Shown here in pieces: positions 5,224-5,638 of a stretch of 5,638 nt of DNA (positions are counted from its first letter, which is position 1; each line of letters begins with the position of its first letter). The notes under the pieces are model-generated. The model was not told the DNA's origin. It searched no databases and saw nothing but the letters and a program-made list of their open reading frames with translations. Source of the DNA: Acidobacteriota bacterium. Its GTDB lineage: Bacteria > Acidobacteriota > UBA890 > WLXD01. Position numbers and translations under genes: made by a program. The stretch lies in assembly GCA_022571615.1 (NCBI GenBank), contig JACZXM010000227.1, positions 1 to 5,638 of the forward strand, given 5' to 3'.

Positions 5224-5622
5224 ATGAGATCTGTTGGCATGGTCGATCCTTCGGTAGGTGCGCCGATACGTCGAGACTTGCTCGCGTCGAGGCGCGAGCT
5301 CGACTCTACGCACGCAATCATCGAACCAACCCTTAACATCTCGGTGAACATGCCGCATGGAAGACCACGCCCTGGTGTCGATATCAGCCTTGAATACCGC
5401 ACGAAGTTCGCTCCTGGCGCTCAGGATCACGTAAGGACCGACTATGTGTTACAGATTCAGGACTCGCTAATTCCGTTGATAGACAAATGGGTGACCACTC
5501 ACTCGATTCGGCTGATGGGAACGTGCGTGACTCCTCCGAATGAGCTCCATTCGGGAGTGTATAAAGTTTCCATCGTCCTCCAGTTCGGGCCTGAGGATGG
5601 CTCACTGTTGCCCGCTAACTAG
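5224..5622 (+). CDS. Cassette-encoded hypothetical protein, 132 residues
   Basis: A soluble-looking 132-residue protein with no signal peptide, no membrane segment and no motif I recognise. The N-terminal third is polar (PSVGAPIRRDLLASRRELDS). The rest alternates in a way that suggests beta-strands (TLNISVNM, GVDISLEYRTKF, TDYVLQIQDSL, THSIRLMGTCV, VYKVSIVLQFG), with a possible helix LIPLIDKW. The start is fixed by GGGAGG seven bases upstream. It lies 38 bases after the attC core (5180-5186) and reads in the array direction, so it is the next cassette gene. Its stop TAG falls in TAACTAGCGC, which resembles the left arm of the preceding attC. Codon use is less GC-biased than the M28 and TolB genes by eye, fitting separate acquisition. 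A beta-sandwich or barrel binding protein is possible, but no function can be assigned. Confidence 0.75.
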   Translation: MRSVGMVDPSVGAPIRRDLLASRRELDSTHAIIEPTLNISVNMPHGRPRPGVDISLEYRTKFAPGAQDHVRTDYVLQIQDSLIPLIDKWVTTHSIRLMGTCVTPPNELHSGVYKVSIVLQFGPEDGSLLPAN

Positions 5623-5638
5623 CGCGGTGGTAAGAGAA
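5613..5638 (+). other. Possible left arm of a second attC, cut by window end
   Basis: TAACTAGCGC (5616-5625) differs by one base from TAACCAGCGC at the same place in the complete attC (5031-5040), and a GGTGGT sequence follows where the other has TTGGTG. The core itself, CGCTAAC, departs from RYYYAAC at its first two bases. The right half would lie beyond position 5638. Confidence 0.5.

Noticed and set aside
1..5638. CRISPR array, tRNA, rRNA, insertion-sequence ends or integron integrase
   Set aside because: No regularly spaced repeats, no tRNA or rRNA motifs, no transposase or tyrosine recombinase motifs were seen in any frame.

Overview
The window is GC-rich DNA, probably from a Gram-negative bacterium. 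Two exported proteins, a lipoprotein signal and an integron-type attC site support this, but nothing in the sequence fixes the phylum. It falls into three parts.

(1) Positions 1-2786, minus strand: a translationally coupled pair. A secreted or periplasmic TolB-like beta-propeller protein (1599-2786) overlaps by four bases (ATGA) the start of a long open frame that runs off the left edge (1602 to below 1). That frame begins as a signal-peptide plus PA-domain M28 metallopeptidase. It stops resembling M28 just after the SGEELGLLGS motif, continues as a membrane-protein segment, and ends in the window as a FlK-type hotdog thioesterase. All three parts are in one frame.

(2) Positions 2928-4071: a small helix-turn-helix protein (minus strand) and a small lipoprotein (plus strand) are divergently arranged. 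They flank an unusually AT-rich 256-base intergenic region with direct and inverted repeats. A perfect 10-bp inverted repeat lies at the 5' end of the lipoprotein gene.

(3) Positions about 4112-5638: the most notable part, a stretch of integron gene-cassette array. A well-formed attC site (5028-5186) has 7-base core sites GCCTAAC and GTTAGGC plus matching imperfect inner arms. It follows an ORF (4203-5033) whose first two thirds are glucokinase and whose last third is the C-terminal part of a RES-domain (NAD-degrading toxin family) protein. A second small cassette ORF of unknown function (5224-5622) follows, with an ideal Shine-Dalgarno sequence. Its stop codon sits in a sequence matching the left arm of the attC, so the array probably continues beyond the window. 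A GTTAGAC core with a similar flank at 4112-4118 may be the left boundary of the glucokinase-RES cassette. No integrase gene is present.

Two separate ORFs contain three in-frame joins between unrelated protein families, and every joined fragment lacks catalytic parts of its family. This could reflect real recombination and gene decay, an assembly chimera, or artificial sequence. It should be settled before any function is assigned. All family assignments come from motif recognition by eye; no database search was run.
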